Positions 28,547 through 38,563 of a stretch of 64,000 nt of DNA are shown piece after piece; within the stretch, counting starts at the first letter, position 1; each line of letters starts with the position of its first letter. A model generated the notes under the pieces. It was not told where the DNA came from. It made no database searches and saw only the letters and a program-made list of their open reading frames with translations. Made by a program: the position numbers and the translations under genes. The stretch comes from an uncultured Saprospiraceae bacterium (lineage in GTDB: Bacteria > Bacteroidota > Bacteroidia > Chitinophagales > Saprospiraceae): assembly GCA_937951615.1 (NCBI GenBank), contig CALFBH010000075.1:62001-126000 (forward strand), written 5' to 3'.

Positions 28547-30022
28547 TTATTTTTTCATCAATTTAGACACAACATAACCAGCCACCAAGCTACACAAAAA
28601 AGCAGGACCCAATTCAGCAATGCTTTCAAAATACACCCCAACACCTGCTATTTTCGGCGCGACAAATTTAAAAAATGGGATAGATATAAACCCGACCAAC
28701 ATAGAAGCAATGGCGCCACGTTCCGTATAGTCTTTCCAAAATAAAGTCAAAATCATCATTGGGCAAAAACTAGCTGCAATACCCGACCAGCCGAAAATAA
28801 CAAACCAAAAAATGGTGCGTTCTGGCGTTGTTACAGCAACCGTTAAAGCAATCATAAGTGCGAAAATTGCCATCGCAAAAGTCACCTTGCGGGAAAAACC
28901 AGTCAACTCATCCAACTTTATATTTGGATTCAGAATTTGCTGATAAATATCTCGCACAATCGCGCTCGATGCTACCACTAATAACGAATCTACTGTGGAC
29001 ATAATTGCGGCAAGCACCACTGCGATATAAATACCCGTAAAAAACAAAGGCAAAGTATGCTCAACAAGCATAATCAGAGAGTTTTGCCCATTATTGCCCA
29101 ATATAACATCTACCGAATCGCCCGCTTCCGTAAAAAAGTATCGAGCCAAAATACCGATCATCACCGCAGCCGCATCCGTCAGCAAGGTAAAAAAAATCGC
29201 TACCCAACGCCCTTTATTAATCTCCGCTTCATCCTTAATGGACATAAATCGCACAAACAACTGAGGAGAACCCATGAAGCCAAGTCCGATCAAAGCATAG
29301 CCAATTAAGGTGGCTATATTCACACCAGTCAAACCACCTTCACCCCAGATATTGACCAATCCAGGATCGATACTTTCTAGCGTTGCCCAAAGCGGAAAAC
29401 CATCTTTTAAATAGAAAAAACCAATAATCGGCAGGAGCACCAGTCCTAAAAACATCAAAAGCCCTTGAAACAAGTCTGACCAGGCCACCGCCACAAAACC
29501 ACCAAATAAAATATAAGCCAGCACAATCCCAAATCCGACCAATGCCCCAACGTAATAATTCCAACCCAGAAAAGACTCAAAAGCCGAGCCTGTCGCATCT
29601 ATTTGTGCGCTAACATAAATAACCACAAAAACCGACAAAATGACGGCTGCAAGTAGTCGAAGCGTATGTGTTTTGGGTTTAAAATGACTAACCAAATAAT
29701 CAGGAATCGTAATCGAACCATAGCTATCGCTCAATCGCTTAAAACGTTTTGCCATCAAAAACCAAGCGACGCTGACGCCAATAAGTTCACCCAACACCAC
29801 CCAAAAGGCACTCACGCCCACCGCAGCACCTAGCCCTGTCAATCCCAGCAGTAGCCAAGCGGATTCCCCCGTTGCCCGCGTTGAAAATGCCACGACCCAA
29901 AAGCCCATTTTTTTCCCGCCGACATAATAATCTTTGATGTCCTTCACCTTTCTTGATGACCAAACACCAATGAGGAACAGCATGAAAAAGTATAAAACGA
30001 GAATGATGAGTTTGAGTACCAT
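28547..30022 (-). CDS. Sodium:solute symporter (SSS, PutP-like)
   Basis: DYYVGGKKMGFWVVAFSTRATGESAWLLLGLTG; GSPQLFVRFMSIKDEAEI; multi-TM. Confidence 0.92.
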   Translation of the reverse strand: MVLKLIILVLYFFMLFLIGVWSSRKVKDIKDYYVGGKKMGFWVVAFSTRATGESAWLLLGLTGLGAAVGVSAFWVVLGELIGVSVAWFLMAKRFKRLSDSYGSITIPDYLVSHFKPKTHTLRLLAAVILSVFVVIYVSAQIDATGSAFESFLGWNYYVGALVGFGIVLAYILFGGFVAVAWSDLFQGLLMFLGLVLLPIIGFFYLKDGFPLWATLESIDPGLVNIWGEGGLTGVNIATLIGYALIGLGFMGSPQLFVRFMSIKDEAEINKGRWVAIFFTLLTDAAAVMIGILARYFFTEAGDSVDVILGNNGQNSLIMLVEHTLPLFFTGIYIAVVLAAIMSTVDSLLVVASSAIVRDIYQQILNPNIKLDELTGFSRKVTFAMAIFALMIALTVAVTTPERTIFWFVIFGWSGIAASFCPMMILTLFWKDYTERGAIASMLVGFISIPFFKFVAPKIAGVGVYFESIAELGPAFLCSLVAGYVVSKLMKK

Positions 30023-30153
30023 GAGTATTATTTTAAAACAGGACTTTAGGCTTCGATAAAAGTAGCTCATTTTTCCCATATCCTCATGTTAAACAATGTT
30101 TAAACCCAACAATTGCTAAGATATTTACCAGGAAAGACAATAGATTTGTGCTA

Positions 30154-31095
30154 ATGCTCAAGACCATCTTACATATTCGTTTCAGGCAATTCGGACGTAT
30201 GCTTCAGGAAATTGGGATTATTTATTTCCTGTTGCTACTCTTGGTTTTATTTCCGCTGACTTTGGGATTCTTGGCAAAAATTGCAGAGATACCAGGGATT
30301 TGGATGGCAATCGGTGTGCTGATTTCCTTACTCGCCATTCACTTGAATCGACCAGATAAAAATTTCCTGCGGCTGGTTTTGAAAAAGCCCTTTCCGCTCT
30401 ATCTTGCAGAATATGGTTTGATGACTTTACCTCTTCTCGTTTGGCTGGTATATTTGCAAAACTGGACTGCAATTGCACTGCTGATTGCAGGTGTTTTTGT
30501 GGTGAGTTTGCCTCAATTTACAATACGGCTCAAACCAAACAAACAAGTTCCTATTCTGAAATTCCCCAAACACTTTATCCGACATTTTGAATGGGTCAGT
30601 GGCTTACGCAAACATGCTTTTACATTGATTATTTTATATCTGCTGGGCTTGGGTTTGTGCATGTTTACCGCAACTATTCCGGTTATTTTATTTCTAATTG
30701 GGATAACGACCACCGACTTTCATTTTGATTGTGAACCTTCGACTTTCGTCGAATTATACGGCAAAACACCCCGTTCTTTTTTACATCAAAAAATAGGCTG
30801 GCACTTATTGATTTTCTGGACAGCTTGTCTTCCGCTAGTGGTTTTGTTTTTAATTTTTCATGGACAATATTGGTACATCCTCGCAGTCGTGATCTTCATT
30901 GTCTCGATTTTTCCCATATTGAGTATCACCTTAAAATACGCCAGTTATCAGCCGAATATTCGCTTATCGCAAAACGGAATTACACTTGGCTTCATGGTGG
31001 GTTTTCTGGTTTTTCCATTCACACAACCCGTCCCGCTTGTCATGTCCGTTATTTATTATAAAAAGGCTTTAAACAACTTACGTCAATGGCTTTAA
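30154..31095 (+). CDS. Multi-TM membrane protein, probable ABC transporter permease partner
   Basis: Hydrophobic ORF overlapping downstream ATPase start by 10 nt. Confidence 0.7.
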   Translation: MLKTILHIRFRQFGRMLQEIGIIYFLLLLLVLFPLTLGFLAKIAEIPGIWMAIGVLISLLAIHLNRPDKNFLRLVLKKPFPLYLAEYGLMTLPLLVWLVYLQNWTAIALLIAGVFVVSLPQFTIRLKPNKQVPILKFPKHFIRHFEWVSGLRKHAFTLIILYLLGLGLCMFTATIPVILFLIGITTTDFHFDCEPSTFVELYGKTPRSFLHQKIGWHLLIFWTACLPLVVLFLIFHGQYWYILAVVIFIVSIFPILSITLKYASYQPNIRLSQNGITLGFMVGFLVFPFTQPVPLVMSVIYYKKALNNLRQWL

Positions 31096-31778
31096 ATTGC
31101 GCTAACATACACGTCGCTTATCGCGAAAAACAAGTGCTGACCGACTTGAACTTTGTTGCGCCTGTTGGCGAAATCACAGGCATTGTCGGACTCAATGGCA
31201 CAGGCAAAACAACCTTACTCAATGCCATTTACGGAACAGTCAAATCGCAACAGGGAACAGTTACTTATAACAAGCAAAGCATCGAAGCCGGCACTATTGC
31301 TTATCTCGAAACCCAAAACTTTTTTTACCAACGCATCACAGGCGGCGAGTATTTGCAATTATTCCGCATCCAACATCCGAATTTTGACATTGAAGAATGG
31401 AATAAAGTATTTCGATTGCCCTTGAATAAACTGATCGACACCTACTCCACTGGCATGAAGAAAAAACTGGCTTTCATGGGCATCCTCAGCCTCAATCGCC
31501 CCATCATTATGCTGGACGAACCTTTTAATGGACTCGATTTAGAAACCAATGAAACCCTGAAAAGTATTCTACAAATATTGCGCAGCAAACAAAAAACCAT
31601 CATCGTCACTTCACACATCCTCGACACCCTCACCACCACCTGCGACAGCATTCATTACCTGAATAATGGCATCATTGAGCATCGTTTTGATGCTCCTGAT
31701 TATGAACCACTGAAAAACCTGCTGGCGAAGTTTGCCTACGACGAACTAGAAACATTGGTCGATGGTCTTCAAGACTAA
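31086..31778 (+). CDS. ABC transporter ATP-binding protein
   Basis: GIVGLNGTGKTTLLNAIYG; YSTGMKKKLAFMGILSLNRPIIMLDEPFNGLD. Confidence 0.95.
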   Translation: MALNCANIHVAYREKQVLTDLNFVAPVGEITGIVGLNGTGKTTLLNAIYGTVKSQQGTVTYNKQSIEAGTIAYLETQNFFYQRITGGEYLQLFRIQHPNFDIEEWNKVFRLPLNKLIDTYSTGMKKKLAFMGILSLNRPIIMLDEPFNGLDLETNETLKSILQILRSKQKTIIVTSHILDTLTTTCDSIHYLNNGIIEHRFDAPDYEPLKNLLAKFAYDELETLVDGLQD

Positions 31779-32127
31779 AGACCAGGCAAATTTGCCCCGA
31801 TAGATTTTACAAAGCTGTCTGGTCTGAAATCTATCAGTTCTTTTGTGGACTTCTTTCTTGGAATTATCAAAAAATAAGATTAAATTGAATGATAAGAAAG
31901 CGCAACTTTAACAGCCTGAAAACGTATAGTTATCGTTACTTAAATGTTAAAACTGCGCTTTAGTCAATCCTTTTAGAGAAAAAAGATGTTATTTTATAAG
32001 TTAATTTTCTCTAACGAAGTAATGGCGAGGAAATGACTTACCTAAAACAGGGATTTTATTTTTTACCATTACTCAAGCAATTATGTCTATGGGAATTGCA
32101 TAATTGCTCACGCTGCTAAAGACAAGT

Positions 32128-35100
32128 ATGATGGCAATGGAAACCAGTAATTATCAGCTTCTGATAAAGAAGCTCGACCAGTTTATTCGTAAATATTACA
32201 TTAATCAGCTGATTCGAGGCACATTATACTGTATCGCATTGATTATTGCGTTGTATATCGCCATCGCTCTGCTGGAGTATTTTTTCTATTTTCCTACCAC
32301 GACGAGGAAAGCACTTTTCTATTCTTTTTTAGGGATTAGCGGACTTGCCCTTACAGGCTGGGTTTTACTGCCCCTGACAAGGTATTTGCGACTAGGCAGC
32401 GTGATTTCTCACGAACGGGCTGCTGGGATTATTGGTGAACATTTTACGGAAGTAAAAGATAAATTACTCAATATTCTCCAACTCAAAAAACAAGCGGGTT
32501 CTTCGGAAACAGACCTTATCAATGCGAGTATCGACCAGAAAATTGGCGATCTCAAACCAGTTCCCTTCAAATCAGCCATCAATCTCGGACAAAATAAAAG
32601 ATACCTAAAATACGCCCTTCCACCATTGCTCTTGTTGTTTGTGCTTTTATTTGCTGCGCCAAATTTGCTAAGAGATGGCACCAATCGCCTGATAAAAAAT
32701 AATGAAACTTTTGAACGTCCTGCGCCTTTCACTTTTTCGGTGGAAAATGACGACATGACAATTGTGCAGTTTGAGGATTTTGAACTGGATGTCAAAGTAA
32801 AACCAACCGAAGTTGGTGCAATTCCAAATGAAGTTTTTATTGACGTTGATAATTACCAATACAAACTAACGCCCGACGAAAAAGACCGCACACACTTTAC
32901 TTATAAGTTTAGAAAAATAGCAAAAGACACAAAATTCAAACTGTCTTCTGGCGGTTTTGATTCCAAAGATTATGAAGTAGAAGTTCTCAAAAAGCCAAAT
33001 ATTGTCGGTTTTGATATTACGCTCGACTATCCGCGTTATACAGGTAGAAAGGATGAGCTTGTCGCAAATATCGGTGATGTAGTGGTGCCAGTTGGTACAA
33101 ATTTGCGCTGGAAATTTACTTCTCAAAACACAGAAGAACTGGGCATCAAATTTTCAAGAGAAAAAGGTTTGTTAAAAACGGAGCGCGTCGGCGGGCAGTC
33201 TTTCGGACTCAAACGCCGTGCGATGAAGGACGAAAATTATATGGTGTATGTGTCCAATCAATATTTGCAAAATGCAGATTCAGTGGGCTACTCCATTAGC
33301 GTGACGCCAGATTTATACCCAACCATTAATGTAGAAAAATTTGAAGACAGCACAGACAGCAAATTGCTGTTTTTTGTCGGAGATGCCTCTGATGATTACG
33401 GATTGCGCAGCCTGACATTCAACTATACACTACAACCTGGTGATGGAGAAACTCCAGCTACGATGGAGACTGTTCCGCTACAAACCGACCCTGGCTCGCA
33501 GACCAATTACGATTACACCTGGGATATTCAACCAATGGAACTTAGCCCTGGAGACCAACTGACTTATTATTTTGAAGTCTATGATAATGACGGTGTAAAC
33601 GGGAATAAAGCCTCCAAAACCACCGTAATGAACTACAAAATGCCGACGGTAGAGGAGTTCGAAAAAATGGAGGACGACAATAATGAAGACATTAAAGAAG
33701 ACCTGAAAGAGACGATAGAAGAAGCAAAAGAACTCAAGGAAGAAGTAGAGGAGATTAAAAATAAAATGCTCCAAAAGAAAGAACTTGACTGGCAGGATAA
33801 AAAAGACATTCAGAATTTGCTGGATCGCCACAAAGAGATGCAACAGAAAATGGAAAATGCGCAGGAGAGTTTTGAAGAAAACCTGAAAAACCAGTCGGAG
33901 TTTGAAGAAACCAAGGAATCCATCATGGAGAAGCAACAGAAGTTGCAAGAGATGTTTGAAGAGTTGATGAGCGATGAGATGAAGGAGCTCATGAAAAAGA
34001 TGGAAGACTTGCTGGACGAAATGACCAAAGAGGAGGCGATGGAAGAATTGGAGGATATGGAAATGACGGATGAAGAGCTCGAAAAAGAACTAGATAGAAT
34101 GTTGGAGTTGTTTAAGGAAATGGAACTTGAGCATCAATTAGAACAAGCAGTCGAAAAACTGGAAGAACTAGCCGAAAAAGAAGAAAAACTGGCAGAAGAA
34201 TCGGAAAAGGGAGAAAAAAGTGCGAGTGAACTCGAAAAAGAGCAAGAAAAACTCAATGAAGAATTTGAAAAAATAAAAGAAGATATTGAAAGTATCGAAG
34301 AGAAAAACGAGGAGCTAGAAAAGCCGAAAGACCTCGGCGACATGGAAGAGCAGTCGGAAGATATAGAGCAGGACATGCAGGAAAGTTCCGAGCAATTGCA
34401 ACAGCAGAAAAAACAAGATGCTTCTAAAAAACAGAAAAGTGCTTCGGAAAAAATGAAGCAGATGGCAGAGAGCATGAAGAGTATGATGGCTTCCTCCAAC
34501 CAGGAACAGATGGAAGAGGACATGGAATCGCTACGTCAGTTGCTCGAAAATTTGGTCACCTTGTCTTTCGATCAGGAAGAAACCATGGAAGACATTCAGG
34601 CATCGCAAATCAATACGCCGAATTATGTAGAGCTGGTTCAGAAGCAATACAAAATCAAAGACGATTTCAAATTAGTAGAAGATAGTTTGCAGGCATTGAG
34701 CAAGCGGGTTTTCCAGATCGAGTCCTTCGTTACCGAAAAAGTAACAGATGTAAAACGCAGCATCAAAGACGGACTGAAAGAACTGGAAGAACGCAAAAAA
34801 GCTCCTGCCGCCACCAAGCAGCAATACGCCATGACAGGCATGAACGACCTCGCACTCATGCTAAGTGAAGTCATGCAGCAAATGCAACAACAAATGGCTA
34901 GCCAAATGCAAGGCAGTCAAATGTGTGAAAATCCCGGGCAAGGAAAAGGGGGCAAAGGAAAAATGAAATTGGGCGGCATGCAACAACAACTCAACGACCA
35001 AATCTCCAAGATGGAGCAGGAAATGAAAGGCGGCAAATCCCCGGGCGGCAAAGGAGGAGATAAGGGCATGAGCAAGCAATTTGCAGAAATGGCCGCCAAG

Positions 35101-35496
35101 CAGTCTGCTATCAGAAAAGCATTGAAGGAAATGCAAAGCGAAAAGCAGCAGCAAGGAAAAGGCTCAAAAGAATTGCAGGAACTGATAGACGAAATGGATA
35201 AAACCGAGACAGATTTGGTAAACAAACGTCTAAGCGCACAGATGATGAAACGTCAGCAGGAAATACTGACCCGTCTGCTCGAAACAGAAGAAGCAGATCG
35301 CCAAAGAGAATACGAACAAAAACGAGAGTCCAAAACCGCTCAGGAACGCGAGCGCAAAATGCCACCAGAACTCGAAGAGTATATTAAAAAACGTGAAGCT
35401 GAAATTGAAATGTATAAATCAGTATCTCCATCTTTGAAACCCTATTACAAAACGCTGGTGGAGGACTATTTCAACTCACTCAAGAAAAAGAACTAA
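32128..35496 (+). CDS. DUF4175 family membrane protein with long charged coiled coil
   Basis: N-terminal TM segments, Ig-like region, then E/K/Q/M-rich coiled coil (EEAMEELEDMEMTDEELEKELDRMLELFKEME). Confidence 0.85.
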   Translation: MMAMETSNYQLLIKKLDQFIRKYYINQLIRGTLYCIALIIALYIAIALLEYFFYFPTTTRKALFYSFLGISGLALTGWVLLPLTRYLRLGSVISHERAAGIIGEHFTEVKDKLLNILQLKKQAGSSETDLINASIDQKIGDLKPVPFKSAINLGQNKRYLKYALPPLLLLFVLLFAAPNLLRDGTNRLIKNNETFERPAPFTFSVENDDMTIVQFEDFELDVKVKPTEVGAIPNEVFIDVDNYQYKLTPDEKDRTHFTYKFRKIAKDTKFKLSSGGFDSKDYEVEVLKKPNIVGFDITLDYPRYTGRKDELVANIGDVVVPVGTNLRWKFTSQNTEELGIKFSREKGLLKTERVGGQSFGLKRRAMKDENYMVYVSNQYLQNADSVGYSISVTPDLYPTINVEKFEDSTDSKLLFFVGDASDDYGLRSLTFNYTLQPGDGETPATMETVPLQTDPGSQTNYDYTWDIQPMELSPGDQLTYYFEVYDNDGVNGNKASKTTVMNYKMPTVEEFEKMEDDNNEDIKEDLKETIEEAKELKEEVEEIKNKMLQKKELDWQDKKDIQNLLDRHKEMQQKMENAQESFEENLKNQSEFEETKESIMEKQQKLQEMFEELMSDEMKELMKKMEDLLDEMTKEEAMEELEDMEMTDEELEKELDRMLELFKEMELEHQLEQAVEKLEELAEKEEKLAEESEKGEKSASELEKEQEKLNEEFEKIKEDIESIEEKNEELEKPKDLGDMEEQSEDIEQDMQESSEQLQQQKKQDASKKQKSASEKMKQMAESMKSMMASSNQEQMEEDMESLRQLLENLVTLSFDQEETMEDIQASQINTPNYVELVQKQYKIKDDFKLVEDSLQALSKRVFQIESFVTEKVTDVKRSIKDGLKELEERKKAPAATKQQYAMTGMNDLALMLSEVMQQMQQQMASQMQGSQMCENPGQGKGGKGKMKLGGMQQQLNDQISKMEQEMKGGKSPGGKGGDKGMSKQFAEMAAKQSAIRKALKEMQSEKQQQGKGSKELQELIDEMDKTETDLVNKRLSAQMMKRQQEILTRLLETEEADRQREYEQKRESKTAQERERKMPPELEEYIKKREAEIEMYKSVSPSLKPYYKTLVEDYFNSLKKKN

Positions 35497-35502
35497 TTGT
35501 TT

Positions 35503-35922
35503 ATGACCGAATCTCATACCATGGCATCCGATCAGCTAGAGCTACAATCCGACCCCAGAAACATTGCCCATATTGAGCCTTACGTGAATCAAATCATGGA
35601 GGAACACAATATTTGTCAAAGTGTGTATGGGAATATCCTGATTGCACTGACGGAGGCTGTCACCAACGCTATTGTACATGGCAATAAAGAAGATGGCTCA
35701 AAAACCGTCACGGTCAATATCAAAGATTGTGAGGATAAAAAAATCGTCTTTCAAGTCACAGACCAAGGAGCAGGTTTCAATCCTGACGACCTGCCTGACC
35801 CTACTGCTCCCGACAATATTATGAAGCTCGGCGGACGTGGCGTTTTCCTGATCCAACAACTTGCCGATAGCGTGACTTTTTGCGATGAAGGGCGATGTGT
35901 GGAGATCTTATTTAAATATTGA
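35503..35922 (+). CDS. RsbW-like ATP-binding protein (HATPase_c_2, anti-sigma factor type)
   Basis: ILIALTEAVTNAIVHGNKEDGSKTV; DQGAGFNPDDLPDP; GGRGVFLIQQLADSV. Confidence 0.92.
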   Translation: MTESHTMASDQLELQSDPRNIAHIEPYVNQIMEEHNICQSVYGNILIALTEAVTNAIVHGNKEDGSKTVTVNIKDCEDKKIVFQVTDQGAGFNPDDLPDPTAPDNIMKLGGRGVFLIQQLADSVTFCDEGRCVEILFKY

Positions 35923-36036
35923 TTCTTGGAATTATCAGCCTTCAACGCTATTCAATACAAAACCAATACCCCATTACTCAATGTTGGTTTCGACCATCGT
36001 TGTTGGGAAGTTAAAGGGGCTTGGTGATGGTTGTAT

Positions 36037-38304
36037 TCAATTCAAATCACCCAAAAACTTATCCAGCATGTCCATCGAAAATTGTCCATGACTGAAATTG
36101 ACAGACTTAATTAGCGGAAGCGACAAAAAAATAGCTTTAGCTTCAATATCTTCTGGCTTATCCGATTCCAGCGAAGTGCCGAAATCCTTTAATATTTTTT
36201 CAACAAAAGGTCTGCCAATGGGATGATCGACCAAATCGCGGAGTGGGCTGAATCGGTCATAAACAACCTCTCGAACCTGTGAAGAATGAAGCTGCACTGT
36301 TTCGTATAAACGAATATCCCGCGACGAACTGCCGACCAGCAATTGAAATTCGCCAGACTCGGCAAACCAAGTGTGCAGCGTGTCATCATAATAACTAAAG
36401 TCAGCTTTACTGAGTTCAAATTCTACCTGCTGCTGCTCGCCGGGCTCTAAGTTTATTTTTGCAAATCCTTTTAATTCCTTGATGGGACGAGGCAAAGTCG
36501 ATTCCACATCACGTACATACAATTGCACGACTTCCGCGCCAGCACAATCGCCTGTATTGAGTATCGCACAACGAATTTTCAACGTATCGCTGTCGCTAAA
36601 TTCTTTTTTATCGACCAGTAAATTAGAATACTCAAAAGTCGTGTAAGACAAGCCATGTCCGAAAGGAAACATGACCTCCATGCTTTTGGTATCATAATAC
36701 CGATAACCTACATAAATGCCTTCACGATAAGTCACCTCCCGGTTCTGACCAGGGAAAAACAGGTGAGAAGGATTATGCTGCAAACGCAAAGGAAAACTCT
36801 CCGCCAGCTTGCCAGAAGGATTGGTTGTGCCAAATAAAATATTCGCGATTGCCTGCCCACTGCCCTGCCCAGACAACCAGGATTCCAGAATCGCGGGTAC
36901 ATCGCGCTCCCACTCGTCCACTTCCACTGCTGCTCCATTCGACAAGATGGCAATCGTATTGGGCTGCACTTGCGACACCTCCCGAATCAAAGCCTTATGC
37001 GATTCGGGCAAATCTATATGCTCGCGATCCAGCCCTTCCGCCTCAAAATCATCCGGCAGACCGATAAAAACAAGTGCTACATCCGCTTTTTTAGCAAGCC
37101 CGATGGCTTGGTCGAGATCGGATTGGTCGTATTGATCGCCCATCGCTTCATAGACAGGAAGATAATAGACCTCTACCGCTTCGCCTAGTATAGCCTGAAT
37201 CGCATCCAGTGCATTTTCAGTCTTGTAGGCATTGACATTGGAACTGCCGCCCCCTTGATACCTGGGCATTTTGGCAAAGCTACCTAGCATAGCTACAGAC
37301 TTGAGTTTATTTGCATTTAGCGGAAGCGTATTTTCTTCATTTTTTAATAAAACAAGACTTTCCTCAGCCGTGCGAATCGCCAGTTGATGATGCGCTTCAA
37401 AATCAAGCTGCACCTTGGTTTTCCGCAGGGCGTATGTTTTTAAAATAATTTTCAATAAAGGCGCAATCACTTCGTCCAGCCGTTCTTCTGTGAGTGTTCC
37501 AACTTGTACCGCCTCGACTATTCTTGCCGGACTGAATGCATTGTCGGGCATTTCGAGATTGAGTCCGGCTTGTATGGCTTTATCGGGATTATTCACTGCG
37601 CCCCAGTCGGATACCACAAAACCTTCGAAGCCAAATTCCTCGCGCAGCACCGTGGTCAACAGCCATTCATTTTCTCCTGCCCACACGCCGTTTATTTTGT
37701 TATAAGCACACATAGCCGACCAAGGCTGTCCTTCTTTCACAGCTATTTCAAAACCTTTTAAATAAATTTCCCGTAAGGTGCGCTCGTCTATATTTGAGCT
37801 GTTCATCATGCGCTCGTGTTCCTGATTATTGCCGACAAAATGTTTGATACAAGCCCCTACACCTTCCGATTGTACGCCACGCACAAAAGCCGCCGCCATT
37901 TTACCTGACAGATGCGGGTCTTCGGAATAATATTCAAAATTCCGCCCGTTCAGTGGTGTGCGCTTGATGTTAAGTCCGGGACCTAGTAGAATCTGTACAC
38001 CATTCGCCTGACATTCTTTACCAATCGCAGTACCAACCTGATGAATCAAATCCTGATTCCAGGAAGCAGACATGGCGGAGGCAGTTGGGAAGCAGGTCGC
38101 GGGTACACTTCCGTGCAAAGAAGCGGCATCGCTGGCCATTTTTCTCAGCCCATGCGGCCCATCGGCAACATACATGGGCGGAATGCCATATTTTTCAAAA
38201 GGATGCGTTGACCAGACATCTCTGCCGGAAGCGAGTTTGGCTTTTTCTTCCAGCGTCATTTTAGAGATGATCTTCCAGTGGTCGGCGGTCTTAGTGTTGC
38301 TCAT
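36037..38304 (-). CDS. Glycoside hydrolase family 3 (beta-glucosidase-like)
   Basis: YVADGPHGLR; KHFVGNNQEHERM; GFVVSDWGAVNN; C-terminal Fn3-like domain. Confidence 0.95.
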   Translation of the reverse strand: MSNTKTADHWKIISKMTLEEKAKLASGRDVWSTHPFEKYGIPPMYVADGPHGLRKMASDAASLHGSVPATCFPTASAMSASWNQDLIHQVGTAIGKECQANGVQILLGPGLNIKRTPLNGRNFEYYSEDPHLSGKMAAAFVRGVQSEGVGACIKHFVGNNQEHERMMNSSNIDERTLREIYLKGFEIAVKEGQPWSAMCAYNKINGVWAGENEWLLTTVLREEFGFEGFVVSDWGAVNNPDKAIQAGLNLEMPDNAFSPARIVEAVQVGTLTEERLDEVIAPLLKIILKTYALRKTKVQLDFEAHHQLAIRTAEESLVLLKNEENTLPLNANKLKSVAMLGSFAKMPRYQGGGSSNVNAYKTENALDAIQAILGEAVEVYYLPVYEAMGDQYDQSDLDQAIGLAKKADVALVFIGLPDDFEAEGLDREHIDLPESHKALIREVSQVQPNTIAILSNGAAVEVDEWERDVPAILESWLSGQGSGQAIANILFGTTNPSGKLAESFPLRLQHNPSHLFFPGQNREVTYREGIYVGYRYYDTKSMEVMFPFGHGLSYTTFEYSNLLVDKKEFSDSDTLKIRCAILNTGDCAGAEVVQLYVRDVESTLPRPIKELKGFAKINLEPGEQQQVEFELSKADFSYYDDTLHTWFAESGEFQLLVGSSSRDIRLYETVQLHSSQVREVVYDRFSPLRDLVDHPIGRPFVEKILKDFGTSLESDKPEDIEAKAIFLSLPLIKSVNFSHGQFSMDMLDKFLGDLN

Positions 38305-38370
38305 TTTTATAATGATAAATGATAAATGAACAGGTAAGATAGGAGGATTTTTTGGTGAAAAGAAATGTAG

Positions 38371-38417
38371 CTCAGGCATTCCTGTCTGAGCCGCATTGTA
38401 CTTAGACAGGAATGTCC
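38371..38417. repeat. Palindrome ctcaggcattcctgtctgag plus inverted copy agacaggaatgtcc
   Basis: ggcattcctgtct (38375-38387) / agacaggaatgtcc (38404-38417); 9989-10007 carries a related palindrome. Confidence 0.65.
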
Positions 38418-38532
38418 GAACTATCTTCGGACTAAATGAAAATAAGTGGATTTTTTTTATCCTGAGAAATGATTATTTTTTACCATTCCTTATATACACT
38501 CCGACATGTCGAATGTATATGTTTGAGCGTTT

Positions 38533-38563
38533 GCCCTCCTCTCGCAGCCGAAGGCGGTCTTTC
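38533..38563. repeat. Copy of GCCGAAGGCGGTCTnTCC repeat
   Basis: gccctcctctcgcagccgaaggcggtctttcc, directly 3' of the M1 peptidase stop. Confidence 0.65.

Noticed and set aside
33478-35225. Several antisense ORFs (e.g. 34134-34523, 34917-35225) rich in Ser/Phe/Cys
   Set aside because: Mirror frames of the E/K/Q-rich coiled coil in DUF4175; no independent start signals.
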